Source: an uncultured Pseudomonadales bacterium
GTDB lineage: Bacteria; Pseudomonadota; Gammaproteobacteria; Pseudomonadales; Pseudohongiellaceae
Direction of reading: 5' to 3'
Length of the DNA: 64,000 nt
Assembly: GCA_949372635.1 (NCBI GenBank)
Contig: CASIAB010000005.1
Location: 186,001-250,000 of the forward strand
Every line of letters starts with the position of its first letter. Positions within the stretch are counted from its first letter, which is position 1. A program made the position numbers and the translations under genes. The notes beneath the pieces are model-generated. The model saw only the letters and a list, made by a program, of their open reading frames with translations, made no database searches and was not told where the DNA came from. This document shows positions 19,512 through 29,416 of this stretch, one piece after another.

Positions 19512-20351
19512 TTACTTAATTCGTTGATTTCTAGCAAAAGTTGGCAGATTTAGCCCCGGCTCCTTGTGCATCCAAACGGCTATCGCCCTTCCGACTATGT
19601 CTTTCTCTGACACCGTGCCCCACTCCCTGCTATCGCTGCTATTGTCCCGATTATCACCCATCATGAAGTAATGCCCATTAGGGATTACCCAAGTCGTGCG
19701 CGAGCGCTGCCTAGTAACTGCCGTAATGTGCTGAGTAGCGTGCTCTACGCCATTGATTATCTCTGTATGTAATGTACCGGCTAAGTCGCCCAGATTCGTA
19801 TCTATAACGATGTCTCCGACAAATTCTTCGCCGATCAGTTCACCATTAATGAACAAACGCTTGTCCTCATATCGCACTGTATCGCCCGGCATGCCGATTA
19901 CTCGCTTAATATAATAGCTGTCTACATGAGGGGGGATGAATACCATGACATCCCCGCGCTGAGGATCCGCAACATCGACAATTTTAGTCCCGATCACCGG
20001 AAGTCGAACGCCATAAGCGTATTTATTCACCAGAATAAAATCACCAACCTCCAAGGTTGGAATCATCGAGCCTGTTGGTATCTGAAAAGGCTCCACTAGG
20101 AAAGAACGGAGTATCAAGACAATCAACAGCACAGGAAAAAAGGACTTCGCGTACTCTATGACCATTGGCTCTTGGGATAAAGCGGCAATGTGTTGTGCTA
20201 CTTTTTCATCGGTCATTCCCTTAATCTGAGTCGCCTCATAATCTGCGATTGCCTGAGCACGGTACTTCTTGATCCATAGGCTATCGAGCAGCCACAGTGC
20301 TCCGCAGGCACCAACGAGACAAACCAATACTAGTGAAAAATCTATATCCAT
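19512..20351 (-). CDS. lepB: Signal peptidase I
   Basis: Cleaves signal peptides at the outer face of the inner membrane. 279 residues. Two N-terminal helices (LVLVCLVGACGALWLL; FFPVLLIVLILRSFLV), catalytic Ser in IPTGSMIPTLEVGDF, catalytic Lys in YYIKRVIGMPGD, and the C-terminal MGDNRDNSSDSREWG box. Downstream of lepA by 48 bases, an ordinary lepA-lepB pair. Confidence 0.97.
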   Translation of the reverse strand: MDIDFSLVLVCLVGACGALWLLDSLWIKKYRAQAIADYEATQIKGMTDEKVAQHIAALSQEPMVIEYAKSFFPVLLIVLILRSFLVEPFQIPTGSMIPTLEVGDFILVNKYAYGVRLPVIGTKIVDVADPQRGDVMVFIPPHVDSYYIKRVIGMPGDTVRYEDKRLFINGELIGEEFVGDIVIDTNLGDLAGTLHTEIINGVEHATQHITAVTRQRSRTTWVIPNGHYFMMGDNRDNSSDSREWGTVSEKDIVGRAIAVWMHKEPGLNLPTFARNQRIK

Positions 20352-20399
20352 TTCGCCCTTATCTATCGTCTTATGTTGAATTCATTGGATTGATTACAA

Positions 20400-22199
20400 T
20401 TAACTGTCAACTTTTAGCACCGCTAAGAACGCTTCCTGCGGCACTTCCACGTTGCCTACTCGCTTCATTCTTTTCTTACCCGCTTTCTGTTTTTCTAAGA
20501 GCTTCTTCTTGCGGGAGATATCCCCACCATAGCACTTCGCGGTAACATTTTTGCGTAGCGCCTTAACCGTCTGCCGGGAAACAATCTGCCCACCAATCGC
20601 GGCTTGAATAGCCACATCGTACATTTGACGCGGAATTAATTCCTTCATCTTCTCTACCAACGCACGGGATTTGGATTGTGCGTGATCGCGGTACAAAATA
20701 ATCGCGAGCGCATCTACTCTATCGCCGTTAATTAGAATATCTAAACGCACAAGATTAGATTCTTGAAAGCGCTCAAACTGATAATCTAGTGAGGCGTAGC
20801 CGCGACTCGTCGACTTTAGCTTATCGAAGAAATCCAATACAACTTCGTTCATTGGCAATTCATAGGTCAGCGATACTTGCTTGCCGATGAACTGCATATC
20901 TATCTGTACGCCCCGCCTTTCGACGCAAAGAGTTATCACGTTGCCCAGATGCTCCTGTGGAACGAGAATATTCGCCTTCACTATGGGCTCTCGCATCTCA
21001 GCAATAGAAGTTACTGCAGGCAGTCGCGAAGGACTATCTACCTTGAGTTCCTTACCGTTTTCTAACAACACTTCGTAGACAACGGTCGGCGCCGTAGTAA
21101 TGAGCGAGAGGTCGTACTCGCGCTCTAGTCGTTCCTGAATTATCTCCATGTGCAGCATGCCCAAAAACCCACAACGAAAGCCGAAGCCTAGCGCGTCAGA
21201 ATTCTCAGGCTCATAATGCAAAGAAGCGTCGTTCAATGTCAGTTTGGATAGCGCATCGCGAAAATTTTCAAAATCGTCTGAAGATACCGGAAAGAGTCCA
21301 GCATAGACCTGAGGCTGTATTTTTCGAAACCCCTCTAGCGCATCCACGTCGGGAGTTTTTGCTAGCGTAATGGTGTCACCGACCGGCGCCCCTAAGATTT
21401 CCTTAATGCCGGCAACGATAAACCCAACTTCGCCTGCCGCCAAAGAGCCCGTCTCCGTTCGCTTCGGCGTAAATACACCCACGCTGTCTACCACATGTGA
21501 CTTACCCAGAGACTTCGCGATAATTTTGTCACCCTTGTTCAGGGTGCCTGCCATGACCCTTACTAGAGACACTACCCCCAGATAATTGTCAAACCACGAG
21601 TCGATGATTAGAGCCTGCAAATCGGCATCTCTGTCTCCCACCGGTGGAGGAATCTTGGTGATGATCTGTTCGAGAATTTCGATGATGCCAAGACCAGACT
21701 TTGCACTTGCGCAGACAGCCTCTGAAGCATCGATACCAATTATTTCTTCTATCTCCACACGCACACGCTCGGGTTCTGCCTGGGGCAGATCCATCTTATT
21801 TAATACGGGAATAACTTCGAGGCCCTGCTCTATCGCTGTGTAACAAGTAGCAACTGACTGGGCCTCTACACCCTGCCCTGCATCAACTACGAGTAACGCG
21901 CCCTCACAGGCAGCTAGTGAGCGCGACACTTCGTAGGTGAAATCAACGTGACCAGGCGTGTCGATGAAGTTTAGCTGGTAGCGGTTACCGTCCAGCGCAT
22001 CGTAATGCAGAGTAACGCTCTGCGCCTTGATAGTAATGCCGCGCTCGCGCTCAATGTCTAAGGTATCGAGAATTTGCACATCCATTTCGCGATCGCTCAA
22101 CCCACCACAGCTCTGAATGAAGCGATCGGCAAGCGTAGATTTACCGTGATCGATATGGGCGATAATCGAAAAGTTTCGAATGTGGCTTAGGTCAGTCAC
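20400..22199 (-). CDS. lepA: Elongation factor 4 (LepA)
   Basis: Ribosomal back-translocase GTPase involved in translation under stress and 30S assembly. 599 residues. G domain [13 protein letters not shown] and DTPGHVDF, effector region [17 protein letters not shown], and the LepA-specific C-terminal domain ending [19 protein letters not shown]. The start codon is GTG at 22199, with a weak ribosome site. Confidence 0.97.
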   Translation of the reverse strand: MTDLSHIRNFSIIAHIDHGKSTLADRFIQSCGGLSDREMDVQILDTLDIERERGITIKAQSVTLHYDALDGNRYQLNFIDTPGHVDFTYEVSRSLAACEGALLVVDAGQGVEAQSVATCYTAIEQGLEVIPVLNKMDLPQAEPERVRVEIEEIIGIDASEAVCASAKSGLGIIEILEQIITKIPPPVGDRDADLQALIIDSWFDNYLGVVSLVRVMAGTLNKGDKIIAKSLGKSHVVDSVGVFTPKRTETGSLAAGEVGFIVAGIKEILGAPVGDTITLAKTPDVDALEGFRKIQPQVYAGLFPVSSDDFENFRDALSKLTLNDASLHYEPENSDALGFGFRCGFLGMLHMEIIQERLEREYDLSLITTAPTVVYEVLLENGKELKVDSPSRLPAVTSIAEMREPIVKANILVPQEHLGNVITLCVERRGVQIDMQFIGKQVSLTYELPMNEVVLDFFDKLKSTSRGYASLDYQFERFQESNLVRLDILINGDRVDALAIILYRDHAQSKSRALVEKMKELIPRQMYDVAIQAAIGGQIVSRQTVKALRKNVTAKCYGGDISRKKKLLEKQKAGKKRMKRVGNVEVPQEAFLAVLKVDS

Positions 22200-22357
22200 G
22201 AAGCAAATAGATCACAATAAGAGGAATTAGACAGGATCAAATTAAGGCGGAAAGTCTACAGCAAATGAAACCCAGTGTCAGGAGAATTAGCGAGTTCAGC
22301 CAAGCATGATCAGGCCTGCAAGCTAAGAGCTGACAGGCTTTAGACGCAAATTAACTG

Positions 22358-23797
22358 CTAAGGATCAAGTTCCAGCGCCATCGTCGTGCCCTGGCCCTCG
22401 CGTACTATGCGAATAGGGATGAATCCCGAGTCGGGCAGATTACTCGCCACACTCGCAAATTTATCCGCTGAATCGATCTCCTGCCTATTTAGTGAAACAA
22501 TAACATCTCCAGCAAGCAAGCCTGCCTCACGGGCAGGACCCTCATTCAATTCTGCTATTTGCACACCATTCAACCCAGTGACTCTGCGAATATCGTCGCT
22601 GAGCTCACTTACACGAAAACCGAGTGGATTACCGCGCTCGCGGACAACTTCCGGCTCGGCAACAGCAACGCTGTTAGTCGGCGAACTACCCAAAACCACG
22701 GTGAGATCTCGCAGCTCGCCTTCGCGATAAACAACCATCTTCGCCGCGGTGCCTGGACGGTATTGACCCACGTAAAATGGCAGATCGCTGAAAAAATCGA
22801 TCTCATGCCCGTTGAATTCGAGAATAATATCTTCAATAAGTACACCACCCTCTTCTGCCGGGCTATCGATCTGCACATCATCGACGAAGGCCCCGCGCGG
22901 CCGCTCCATATTAAAAATTTCAGCAAGCGCATAGTCCACCTCACGCATGCGCACACCCAACAAACCACGCTCGACGGTACCTGTGTCACGCAATTGCTCC
23001 ATAACATTCATTGCTACATTGCTGGGAATAGAAAAGGAGATCCCGTTCGAGCCACCGGTGCTGCTTAGAATCTGCGAATTGATACCGATGACATCGCCGT
23101 CCAGATTGAATAGAGGCCCCCCCGAATTACCCTGATTAATTGCTACATCCGTCTGAATGAAGGACATGTAATTGTAGGTGGATCTTCCACGCATTGAGCC
23201 TCCAGGCATTGAGCGCCCTTTCGCGCTCACGATGCCCGCGGCTGCAGAAAATTCTAAGCCGAATGGTGAACCTATGGCTAACACCCAATCACCTACCCGC
23301 AGGCTATCGGAGTTGCCGAACTCAACATACAGCAAATCTATCACGTCTATCTTCAATAGAGCGAGATCAGAGGGCTCATCGAGCCCGATGACCTTAGCGT
23401 CGTAGACTCTTCTATCATTGAGGGTGACCTGTATTTCATCAGCGTTCGCAACTACATGATTATTGGTCATGATATAACCGTCGGCGGAAATCACAAATCC
23501 CGAGCCTACTGCACCGCGTTGACGCTGCTCCGGTATTCCTTCGATGTCGAGGTCTGGGTCCTGACCTGGATTTAGTCGCCGCAATAGCTCTTCAATCTCA
23601 TCGTCGCCAACAGCACTTCGCCCTGGAACGCTTTTGGTAGTGGAAATTTCAACGATTGATGGTGCGTTGTTTTCAACAAGATCGGCAAAATTTGGCAGGT
23701 CTGCTTGAGCATAGCCGCTGTTGCTGGTCGACAGGAATAAGGCAACGACAAAACCGACCGATGACAGCTTGAGGCTTGCTTCACTAAGAATTCGCAT
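22358..23797 (-). CDS. mucD: Periplasmic serine protease MucD (DegP/DegQ family)
   Basis: Quality-control protease/chaperone for envelope proteins. 479 residues. Signal peptide with likely cleavage after SGYAQA; trypsin-like domain with MTNNHVVANAD (His), DLALLKID (Asp) and NQGNSGGPLF (Ser); two PDZ domains at about 270-360 and 390-475. Located behind the sigma-E and anti-sigma genes, as in the Pseudomonas algU-mucABCD operon, but mucB and mucC are missing between. Probably under sigma-E control, although the 155-base gap to the anti-sigma gene shows no clear sigma-E box. Confidence 0.95.
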   Translation of the reverse strand: MRILSEASLKLSSVGFVVALFLSTSNSGYAQADLPNFADLVENNAPSIVEISTTKSVPGRSAVGDDEIEELLRRLNPGQDPDLDIEGIPEQRQRGAVGSGFVISADGYIMTNNHVVANADEIQVTLNDRRVYDAKVIGLDEPSDLALLKIDVIDLLYVEFGNSDSLRVGDWVLAIGSPFGLEFSAAAGIVSAKGRSMPGGSMRGRSTYNYMSFIQTDVAINQGNSGGPLFNLDGDVIGINSQILSSTGGSNGISFSIPSNVAMNVMEQLRDTGTVERGLLGVRMREVDYALAEIFNMERPRGAFVDDVQIDSPAEEGGVLIEDIILEFNGHEIDFFSDLPFYVGQYRPGTAAKMVVYREGELRDLTVVLGSSPTNSVAVAEPEVVRERGNPLGFRVSELSDDIRRVTGLNGVQIAELNEGPAREAGLLAGDVIVSLNRQEIDSADKFASVASNLPDSGFIPIRIVREGQGTTMALELDP

Positions 23798-23952
23798 AAA
23801 AGATTTCCGCGTTTATGAAGTACTGAACAGGCTGACTCCGCGAAGTGAACCTGAATCGAGTCACTACTTTAGCACAACGAGAAGGGATGCATGCAAGCAC
23901 GCAAGCCTTAAGTGCTGAGCTTGAGGCGGTTTAGGGCTTTAGAAAGAGTGTT

Positions 23953-24555
23953 TTAGGGTTTTGCCTGCAACTCGTTGACTAAACGATACAGAGGCGAATT
24001 CTGAATATGCTCGATGCGCACCGGCTCCTCATCGTCGATAGTCAGACTCTCAATATATTGACGCACGATACCACCATCGACCACGACCGGCACCTTGACG
24101 CCAACTTCGGCCAACAGCGCTGTTGCTGGCCGCGATAGAGTAGCCGGCGATTCGATATTTTCAGCGGTTTTATCGGCGATAGCTGGAATGGCAGAAGTGC
24201 CAGCGCCGCTATCCAAACTAAGCTGCACAGCAACTAAGAATACCGCTGCCACGGAGGCGGCGATTGCCATCTTGGTAAAACCGTCTTTCCAATAAGGCTG
24301 GACCGGCGCTAGCTTTGCAGATAGAGGGACTTGGAGCTCAATTTGTTCAGAGATTCCTTGGCTAAGGCTCGCATTTACGGGTTTCGCAGACTCATGCAGA
24401 GCAGCCTGAACCAGGCTGTAACGCTCCCAGGTCTCCAGTAGAGTTGGGTCCTGCTCACAGGATTTTAGAAAGCGACGCAATTCCATACTATCTGCCTCGT
24501 TATCGAGTAATGCCGATATTGTCTCGTTTATATTCTCTGAGTCGATCTGGCTCAT
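23953..24555 (-). CDS. rseA: Sigma-E anti-sigma factor (RseA/MucA)
   Basis: Membrane protein that holds sigma-E inactive until envelope stress triggers its proteolysis. 200 residues: N-terminal sigma-binding domain (ETISALLDNEADSMELRRFL, ETWERYSLVQAAL), one transmembrane segment near 94-112 (MAIAASVAAVFLVAVQL), and a periplasmic part. It follows rpoE after an 86-base gap. The partner mucB (RseB) that normally shields the periplasmic cleavage region is not next to it. Confidence 0.93.
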   Translation of the reverse strand: MSQIDSENINETISALLDNEADSMELRRFLKSCEQDPTLLETWERYSLVQAALHESAKPVNASLSQGISEQIELQVPLSAKLAPVQPYWKDGFTKMAIAASVAAVFLVAVQLSLDSGAGTSAIPAIADKTAENIESPATLSRPATALLAEVGVKVPVVVDGGIVRQYIESLTIDDEEPVRIEHIQNSPLYRLVNELQAKP

Positions 24556-24641
24556 TGAGCCCCCTGTGATTCTTCGATCTTAGTTAATAAAATTTTAATC
24601 TAAATGGTTTGTCGAACTATTACCAATACTTGTCTGGCCCT

Positions 24642-25214
24642 CTATTCGAGTAAAATCTTAATGTTCTTATCTATTGCTTCTCTGGCTCTAAAAATTCGCG
24701 ATCTAACTGTACCCACTGGACAATCCATGACTTCGGTAATGTCTTCGTAACTCAGCCCTGAAAACTCGCGAAGCACAAACGCAGTGCGTAAATCTTCTGG
24801 TAAATCTTCTATCGCCTGTTCTATCACCAATTTTAGTTTGGCAGTGGCCAACTTACTCTCAGGATTTTCAATCTCCCGCAGTACGCTGCCTACTTCGCTC
24901 TGCTCCGCGTCCGCTACTTCTAAGTCGCTTGCAGGTGGTCTTCGATTCCTTGCGACCAGGTAGTTCTTCGCTGTATTGACCGTGATACGGTACAACCACG
25001 TGTAGAAAGCGCTATCGCCCCGAAATAGAGGCAAGGCTCTATACGCTTTAATGAATGCTTCCTGGCAAACGTCTTCAGCCTCATGTGAATCGTGGATGAA
25101 ACGCCCTACTAGAGCCAATACTCTATGCTGATAACGTAAAACCAATAAGTTAAATGCGTTTTTGTTGCCGCTTAAAACCCGATCAACTAATTGTTGATCC
25201 GTATCCTCTGACAT
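24642..25214 (-). CDS. rpoE: RNA polymerase sigma factor RpoE (AlgU)
   Basis: ECF sigma factor for the envelope stress response. The ATG at 25214 gives MSEDTDQQLVDRVLSGNK, aligned with E. coli RpoE, and has AAGGGAG at proper distance; the frame opens three codons earlier at a TTG. 190 residues. Region 2 (NLLVLRYQHRVLALVGRF, DVCQEAFIKAYRALP, FYTWLYRITVNTAKN) and region 4 (LPEDLRTAFVLREFSGLSYEDI) are intact. Divergent from nadB, as in E. coli. Confidence 0.96.
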   Translation of the reverse strand: MSEDTDQQLVDRVLSGNKNAFNLLVLRYQHRVLALVGRFIHDSHEAEDVCQEAFIKAYRALPLFRGDSAFYTWLYRITVNTAKNYLVARNRRPPASDLEVADAEQSEVGSVLREIENPESKLATAKLKLVIEQAIEDLPEDLRTAFVLREFSGLSYEDITEVMDCPVGTVRSRIFRAREAIDKNIKILLE

Positions 25215-25521
25215 CTGTTCCAACTCCCTTATTGCTGGGACTCTACTGCGTCACTACTGGAAACAAATGCTTTCATTCATACCGATAGACAACGTATTTC
25301 TGCAAAAGTTCTCGAAAACGGGCAAATCATGGCCGTTTTATGTAGCACAGAGGAGTTCTACCCATTATTGGGCTAGAGATATTCAATGTAACTGTGCAAG
25401 AATATTCGTTCGCTGCCTGTAAGCCTATTATCTTGCCGGCAATAACCTTGGTAGGCTTAGCCTTTCTTTAATCTTAAAAAATCAATAAAAACCAATTAAT
25501 TCATTTAGTTGGAATACTCTT
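25215..25521. other. Divergent intergenic region rpoE/nadB (307 bases)
   Basis: Contains the sigma-E promoter described separately and, nearer nadB, an AT-rich stretch (25470-25520) likely to hold the nadB promoter. No further gene seen. Confidence 0.6.
25285..25311 (-). promoter_or_regulatory. Sigma-E autoregulatory promoter of rpoE
   Basis: On the minus strand GAACTT (25311-25306) is followed after exactly 16 bases by TCTAT (25289-25285), the known sigma-E/AlgU promoter form. Expected transcription start is about 60 bases before the rpoE ATG. Confidence 0.8.
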
Positions 25522-27180
25522 ATGAACTCATCTGTAACTCGGAATCAACTACAGTTCGATATCTTGATCATCGGGAGCGGTGCTGCCGGCCTCACTCTTG
25601 CCCTGAAGACGGCAGATTTTGCCCGCGTCGCAGTGCTTAGCAAGGGCGACCTCAATCAAGGAGCCACATATTATGCCCAAGGCGGCATTGCCGCGGTATT
25701 AGATGAAACCGACAGTATTGAATCCCATGTTGCCGATACGCTTTCGGCGGGCGTTGGTCTGTGTCATGAAGACATAGTTGAGCATATTGTCGCCGAGAGT
25801 GCTGAAACAGTAAAGTGGCTGGTAGAGCAAGGCGTCCCCTTTACCACGAAGGGGAGCTTCGAGCGTGACGAGAACAAATCGGTGTCACAAGCGCTAAGCT
25901 CGCTGCACCTTACCCAAGAAGGCGGACACAGCAACCGGCGTATTATCCACGCCACAGATTCAACCGGTAAAGCGGTGTTCGAGACGCTTCGCAGACGCGC
26001 TCAGGCTCACCCAAACATCGAGCTGCTAGCTGATTGTACTGCTGTAGACTTAGTGACACAGAAGCGAGAAGATGGCTCTGGGAGCGTCTGCGTAGGTGCC
26101 TACGTACTAAACTTCGAATCTGGCAGCGTGGATCTTATCAAAAGCAAATTTGTCACTCTGGCAACCGGTGGAGCCAGCAAGGCTTACCTGTACACCACGA
26201 ATCCTGACGGAGCCAGTGGCGACGGTATTGCTATGGCCTGGCGCGCTGGCTGCCGTGCAGCCAATATGGAATTTAACCAATTCCACCCAACCTGCTTATT
26301 TCACCCCCATGCCAAGTCATTCCTCATTACCGAGGCACTGCGTGGCGAAGGAGCCACTTTAGAGCTTCCCGATGGTAGCAGGTTCATGCCTAGTTTTGAT
26401 AGCCGCGAAGAACTAGCCCCGAGAGATATTGTTGCCCGCGCCATCGATCATGAGATGAAGCGGCTAGGCTGCGATTGTGTCTATTTGAACATCACGCACA
26501 AGCGCGCTTCGTTCTTAACCGAGAACTTCCCCACCATCCATTCTCGCTGCCTAGAGTTCGGCATCGACATAACTACCGATCGAATCCCTGTCGTGCCCGC
26601 CGCTCATTACACCTGCGGGGGCATCATGGTGAGCAAAGAAGGTAAAACCGACATCGATCATCTTTACGCAATCGGCGAGACCAGCTTTACCGGTCTGCAT
26701 GGCGCTAATCGCATGGCCAGTAATTCCCTGCTCGAATGTTTTGTAGTGGCATTCGGAGCCGCAAAGGACATTCAGAGTAAAATCGCGTCCACGGCCCATG
26801 GCACGAATATCGATGCCTGGGACGAGAGCCGAGTTAGCAAATCAGATGATGAGGTTCTCGTATCTCACAACTGGGATGAGCTACGTCGCTGCATGTGGGA
26901 TTTTGTTGGCATTGTGAGAAACGATGAACGTCTGAAGCGGGCGGAGCGGCGCATTAATATCTTACGAGATGAGGTTCAGGACTACTACATCAAGCACCGC
27001 GTAACAAAAGATATGCTGGAATTGCGGAATCTCGTGCTTGTGTCTGAGCTAATCATTGCCTGCGCTATCCAGCGTAAGGAAAGTCGGGGTCTACATTTCA
27101 CTCTAGACTATCCTGAACTACTGGCAAACCCGACCGACACGATTCTTAACCCATCTACTTTTAACAAGACAGCTACTTAA
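25522..27180 (+). CDS. nadB: L-aspartate oxidase
   Basis: FAD enzyme making iminoaspartate, the first step of NAD synthesis. 552 residues. Rossmann motif ILIIGSGAAGLTLAL near residue 15, YYAQGGIAAVLD, HATDSTGKAVFETL, TGGASKAYLYTTNPDGASGDG, EFNQFHPTCLF and the HYTCGGI active-site region are all present. ATG at 25522. Confidence 0.97.
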   Translation: MNSSVTRNQLQFDILIIGSGAAGLTLALKTADFARVAVLSKGDLNQGATYYAQGGIAAVLDETDSIESHVADTLSAGVGLCHEDIVEHIVAESAETVKWLVEQGVPFTTKGSFERDENKSVSQALSSLHLTQEGGHSNRRIIHATDSTGKAVFETLRRRAQAHPNIELLADCTAVDLVTQKREDGSGSVCVGAYVLNFESGSVDLIKSKFVTLATGGASKAYLYTTNPDGASGDGIAMAWRAGCRAANMEFNQFHPTCLFHPHAKSFLITEALRGEGATLELPDGSRFMPSFDSREELAPRDIVARAIDHEMKRLGCDCVYLNITHKRASFLTENFPTIHSRCLEFGIDITTDRIPVVPAAHYTCGGIMVSKEGKTDIDHLYAIGETSFTGLHGANRMASNSLLECFVVAFGAAKDIQSKIASTAHGTNIDAWDESRVSKSDDEVLVSHNWDELRRCMWDFVGIVRNDERLKRAERRINILRDEVQDYYIKHRVTKDMLELRNLVLVSELIIACAIQRKESRGLHFTLDYPELLANPTDTILNPSTFNKTAT

Positions 27181-27193
27181 TTACCTACTTACA

Positions 27194-27540
27194 TTAATCA
27201 AAAGCTAACAGGCAGATCGAAACGGAGATAAACGTCAGAAGACGCCTATCCTCACTGAACTCTTGTCTGTCGGGCAACAAGATCAGTTGAGCGGCCTCAG
27301 CAGCCCCCTTCTTAGCACCATTAGAAACTCACTAAAATAGATCACGCTATGAAGCTGCATTTCCCATAAATTACCGAGATGATTCAAGCTAGCAGATTAC
27401 TCTAAAATAATAATCTCGGTTTTTGCTCGCTGCCAGGTGCCCCGCTTGAGCACAGTGAATGTTCGAAGTTGGTCGCGAAGATAAACTACGTAACTCACAA
27501 GCACTACGATAACTATTGAGATTTCTAGCGAGACCAGCGC
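27194..27540 (-). pseudogene. Decayed ygfX (membrane partner of SdhE)
   Basis: Directly behind sdhE on the same strand, where relatives carry ygfX. Fragments in order: a hydrophobic stretch LVSLEISIVIVLVSYVVYL then FTVLKRGTWQRAKTEIIILE, a stop near 27398, LWEMQLHSVIYFSEFLMVLR in the same frame, then after a shift near 27290 AQLILLPDRQEFSEDRRLL, which matches the family's LLPD...FRRLR ending. No start codon joins them. The assignment rests on pattern and position only. Confidence 0.6.
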
Positions 27541-27630
27541 TAGCTACATTTTACTATAGGCACATACATCAACGATCTGAATGGAAGTTAAACCCTGACC
27601 AAAGATTCCTTTAAACGAACTTGCTTAAAC

Positions 27631-27885
27631 CTAGTTCGCGTCGCTGTTGTGCGCCAATATTTGCCGTATAATAGGTTCGAAGCGCGGATCTTTAGGCACG
27701 CTGCGCTTCATCAGCCAAATAAACAGATCCTGATCCTCTTCTTCGAGCAGTTCGCTGTATAACATTTGATCTGAGTGAGAAAGCGACTCGAAAACTTCTC
27801 TCGCGAAGGGAACAAGTAGTAGGTCCAACTCAAGCATGCCACGACGACTATGCCAAAATATTTCGTGTTTGTTGAATTCCTGCAT
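27631..27885 (-). CDS. sdhE: FAD assembly factor SdhE (YgfY)
   Basis: Promotes covalent flavin attachment to succinate dehydrogenase. 84 residues; the family's RGxxELD signature appears as RRGMLELDLLL at 14-24, with DLFIWLMKRSVPKD downstream. Divergent from ygfZ with a 120-base gap, as in E. coli. Confidence 0.94.
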   Translation of the reverse strand: MQEFNKHEIFWHSRRGMLELDLLLVPFAREVFESLSHSDQMLYSELLEEEDQDLFIWLMKRSVPKDPRFEPIIRQILAHNSDAN

Positions 27886-28005
27886 TTAGTCGCCATCTGA
27901 ATAACTGGGCCGCTGAGTCATTCGGCGGTGATTAATTATGCGGAAATTCGAGCGCACTTGCGACAACCGCTTTATGAAACACTGCAATCGAGTATTATCC
28001 TTACT

Positions 28006-28944
28006 ATGCAAAACAACATTTACGCCCTTCAGAACTACGAATTCATCCGCATCAGTGGCGCAGACAGAATTAGTTTCTTGCAGGGCCAGCTCAGCTGCAA
28101 TACCGACCTCCTCTGTGCTGGACGCAGCCTACCTGGAGCACTGTGCAACCTCAAAGGCCGTGTAATAGCGGATTTTCGACTCGTTGAGCATAATGAAGAC
28201 ATTATCATGCAGTGCGCTGCAGGCATGGCGGACAAAATACACGCGACTCTGAGCAAATACGCTGTTTTTTCAAAGGTCGAACTCTCCCAATTGCAAGGCA
28301 AAGACAATTCCGCGCCCGTCGCTCTTGGGATTATAGGCAGAGGGATATTTGAAGCTCTTTCCATCCTTAACCTAGACTTGCCTAAAAGTAACGATGGCGT
28401 GAGCTCCTCGGCGACCAGCAAAGTTGTTCGAGTCTCCGGTCTGAGTGAGCGCATCGAAATATGGATGCACACTAAAGCCGCAGCAGAACAATTGTTAGCT
28501 ACACTCGAAGAAGAAAAAACCGATGACATCGAGCCCTGGCTTAGAGCCGACATTGAAGCGGGAATCGTCCACGTGACGCCAAACCTGAGCGAAGAGTTCA
28601 CACCTCAACTACTTAACTATGACCTATCAGGGTTAATAGACTTTAAAAAAGGCTGTTACACCGGCCAAGAGATCGTTGCTCGCATGTTCTATCGAGGAAC
28701 CGCGAAACGTCGTCTGCAGTTAGCCAGCTCCAGCCAATCAATAAGTAAGTCTAGCAAGGTTGTAGCGAGAGCCAGTGAAGATTCAGGGGAAGATATCTTA
28801 GCTTTCAGCAACACAGGAGGAACAGATCATCTGTTGCTAGCAGTCTTGCCGATACCAGTCGCAGATTCAAGAAAACGCATAACGCTCTCTGATAATGCTG
28901 AATCAGACGTCTGTATTCGAGCACTGCCCTATATGACGGGCTGA
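28006..28944 (+). CDS. ygfZ: tRNA-modifying, folate-binding protein YgfZ
   Basis: Folate-dependent protein helping iron-sulfur enzymes such as MiaB and SDH. 312 residues from the ATG at 28006. Signature KKGCYTGQEIVARM is near the middle, with the conserved Cys, and SFLQGQLSCNTDLL near the start is GcvT-like. The frame is open back to a GTG at 27928 (338 residues), but that part is unlike homologues. The function links to the neighbouring sdhE through iron-sulfur/flavin enzyme maturation. Confidence 0.92.
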   Translation: MQNNIYALQNYEFIRISGADRISFLQGQLSCNTDLLCAGRSLPGALCNLKGRVIADFRLVEHNEDIIMQCAAGMADKIHATLSKYAVFSKVELSQLQGKDNSAPVALGIIGRGIFEALSILNLDLPKSNDGVSSSATSKVVRVSGLSERIEIWMHTKAAAEQLLATLEEEKTDDIEPWLRADIEAGIVHVTPNLSEEFTPQLLNYDLSGLIDFKKGCYTGQEIVARMFYRGTAKRRLQLASSSQSISKSSKVVARASEDSGEDILAFSNTGGTDHLLLAVLPIPVADSRKRITLSDNAESDVCIRALPYMTG

Positions 28945-29312
28945 TGAGTGAATATCTAGTAGCTAGAGGGTATTCTCGTTCTTGCTACTAAAGGATCCCA
29001 ATAAGCTTTCCATTCCGACGAAACTCATATTCCCTATGGTTTAATAGAGTAGCGCAAAGATGCTCCGCTAAGCTGGTGATACTTTTGGGATCTGTCCGGA
29101 CAGGAGTAATTTTAAGCGGCATGGTTAAGAATATAGTTATGAGTAGTTTCATAGCCTTGTTCTCAGGAATACCTAATCGTTCGCCCTAGATATTAAGTTT
29201 AGGGGATTTGAATGAATCTTCCAAACTATTGATAAATAAGATATTAAATCAAGAAATATTTACCAATGTTACAATAGGCAAAAGTCATCAGCCAATCTAC
29301 CATCCTATTGTC
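28945..29312. other. AT-rich intergenic stretch at the left end of the accessory region
   Basis: No gene recognised. Contains a short inverted repeat (TAGTAGC at 28957-28963 and GCTACTA at 28984-28990) just after ygfZ, which could act as a weak terminator, and the palindrome TGTCCGGACA near 29093. Composition becomes clearly AT-richer from about 29120. Confidence 0.5.
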
Positions 29313-29382
29313 TACTCGGTTAAAACCGATCCCAGCTTTGAAATGCAGCCATTTCTGATGTTTTCTGACACTAAACCGAGTA
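29313..29382. repeat. Unknown repeat element, copy R1
   Basis: Bounded by a perfect 9-base inverted repeat, TACTCGGTT and AACCGAGTA. It shares with copy R2 (29938-30011) the 18-base block TTAAAACCGATCCCAGCT on the left and CACTAAAYCGAGTA on the right, while the centres differ. It lies immediately before the DUF1330 gene. It lacks the AAC...GTT layout of integron attC sites. A 60-codon frame overlapping it (29208-29390) looks accidental. Confidence 0.75.
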
Positions 29383-29416
29383 TCTTTTGAATACTAAAAT
29401 AGAGAGGACTAAGAAA

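Noticed and set aside
29208-29390. A 60-codon plus-strand frame before the DUF1330 gene
   Set aside because: Its last third is repeat element R1 and it lacks a ribosome site.
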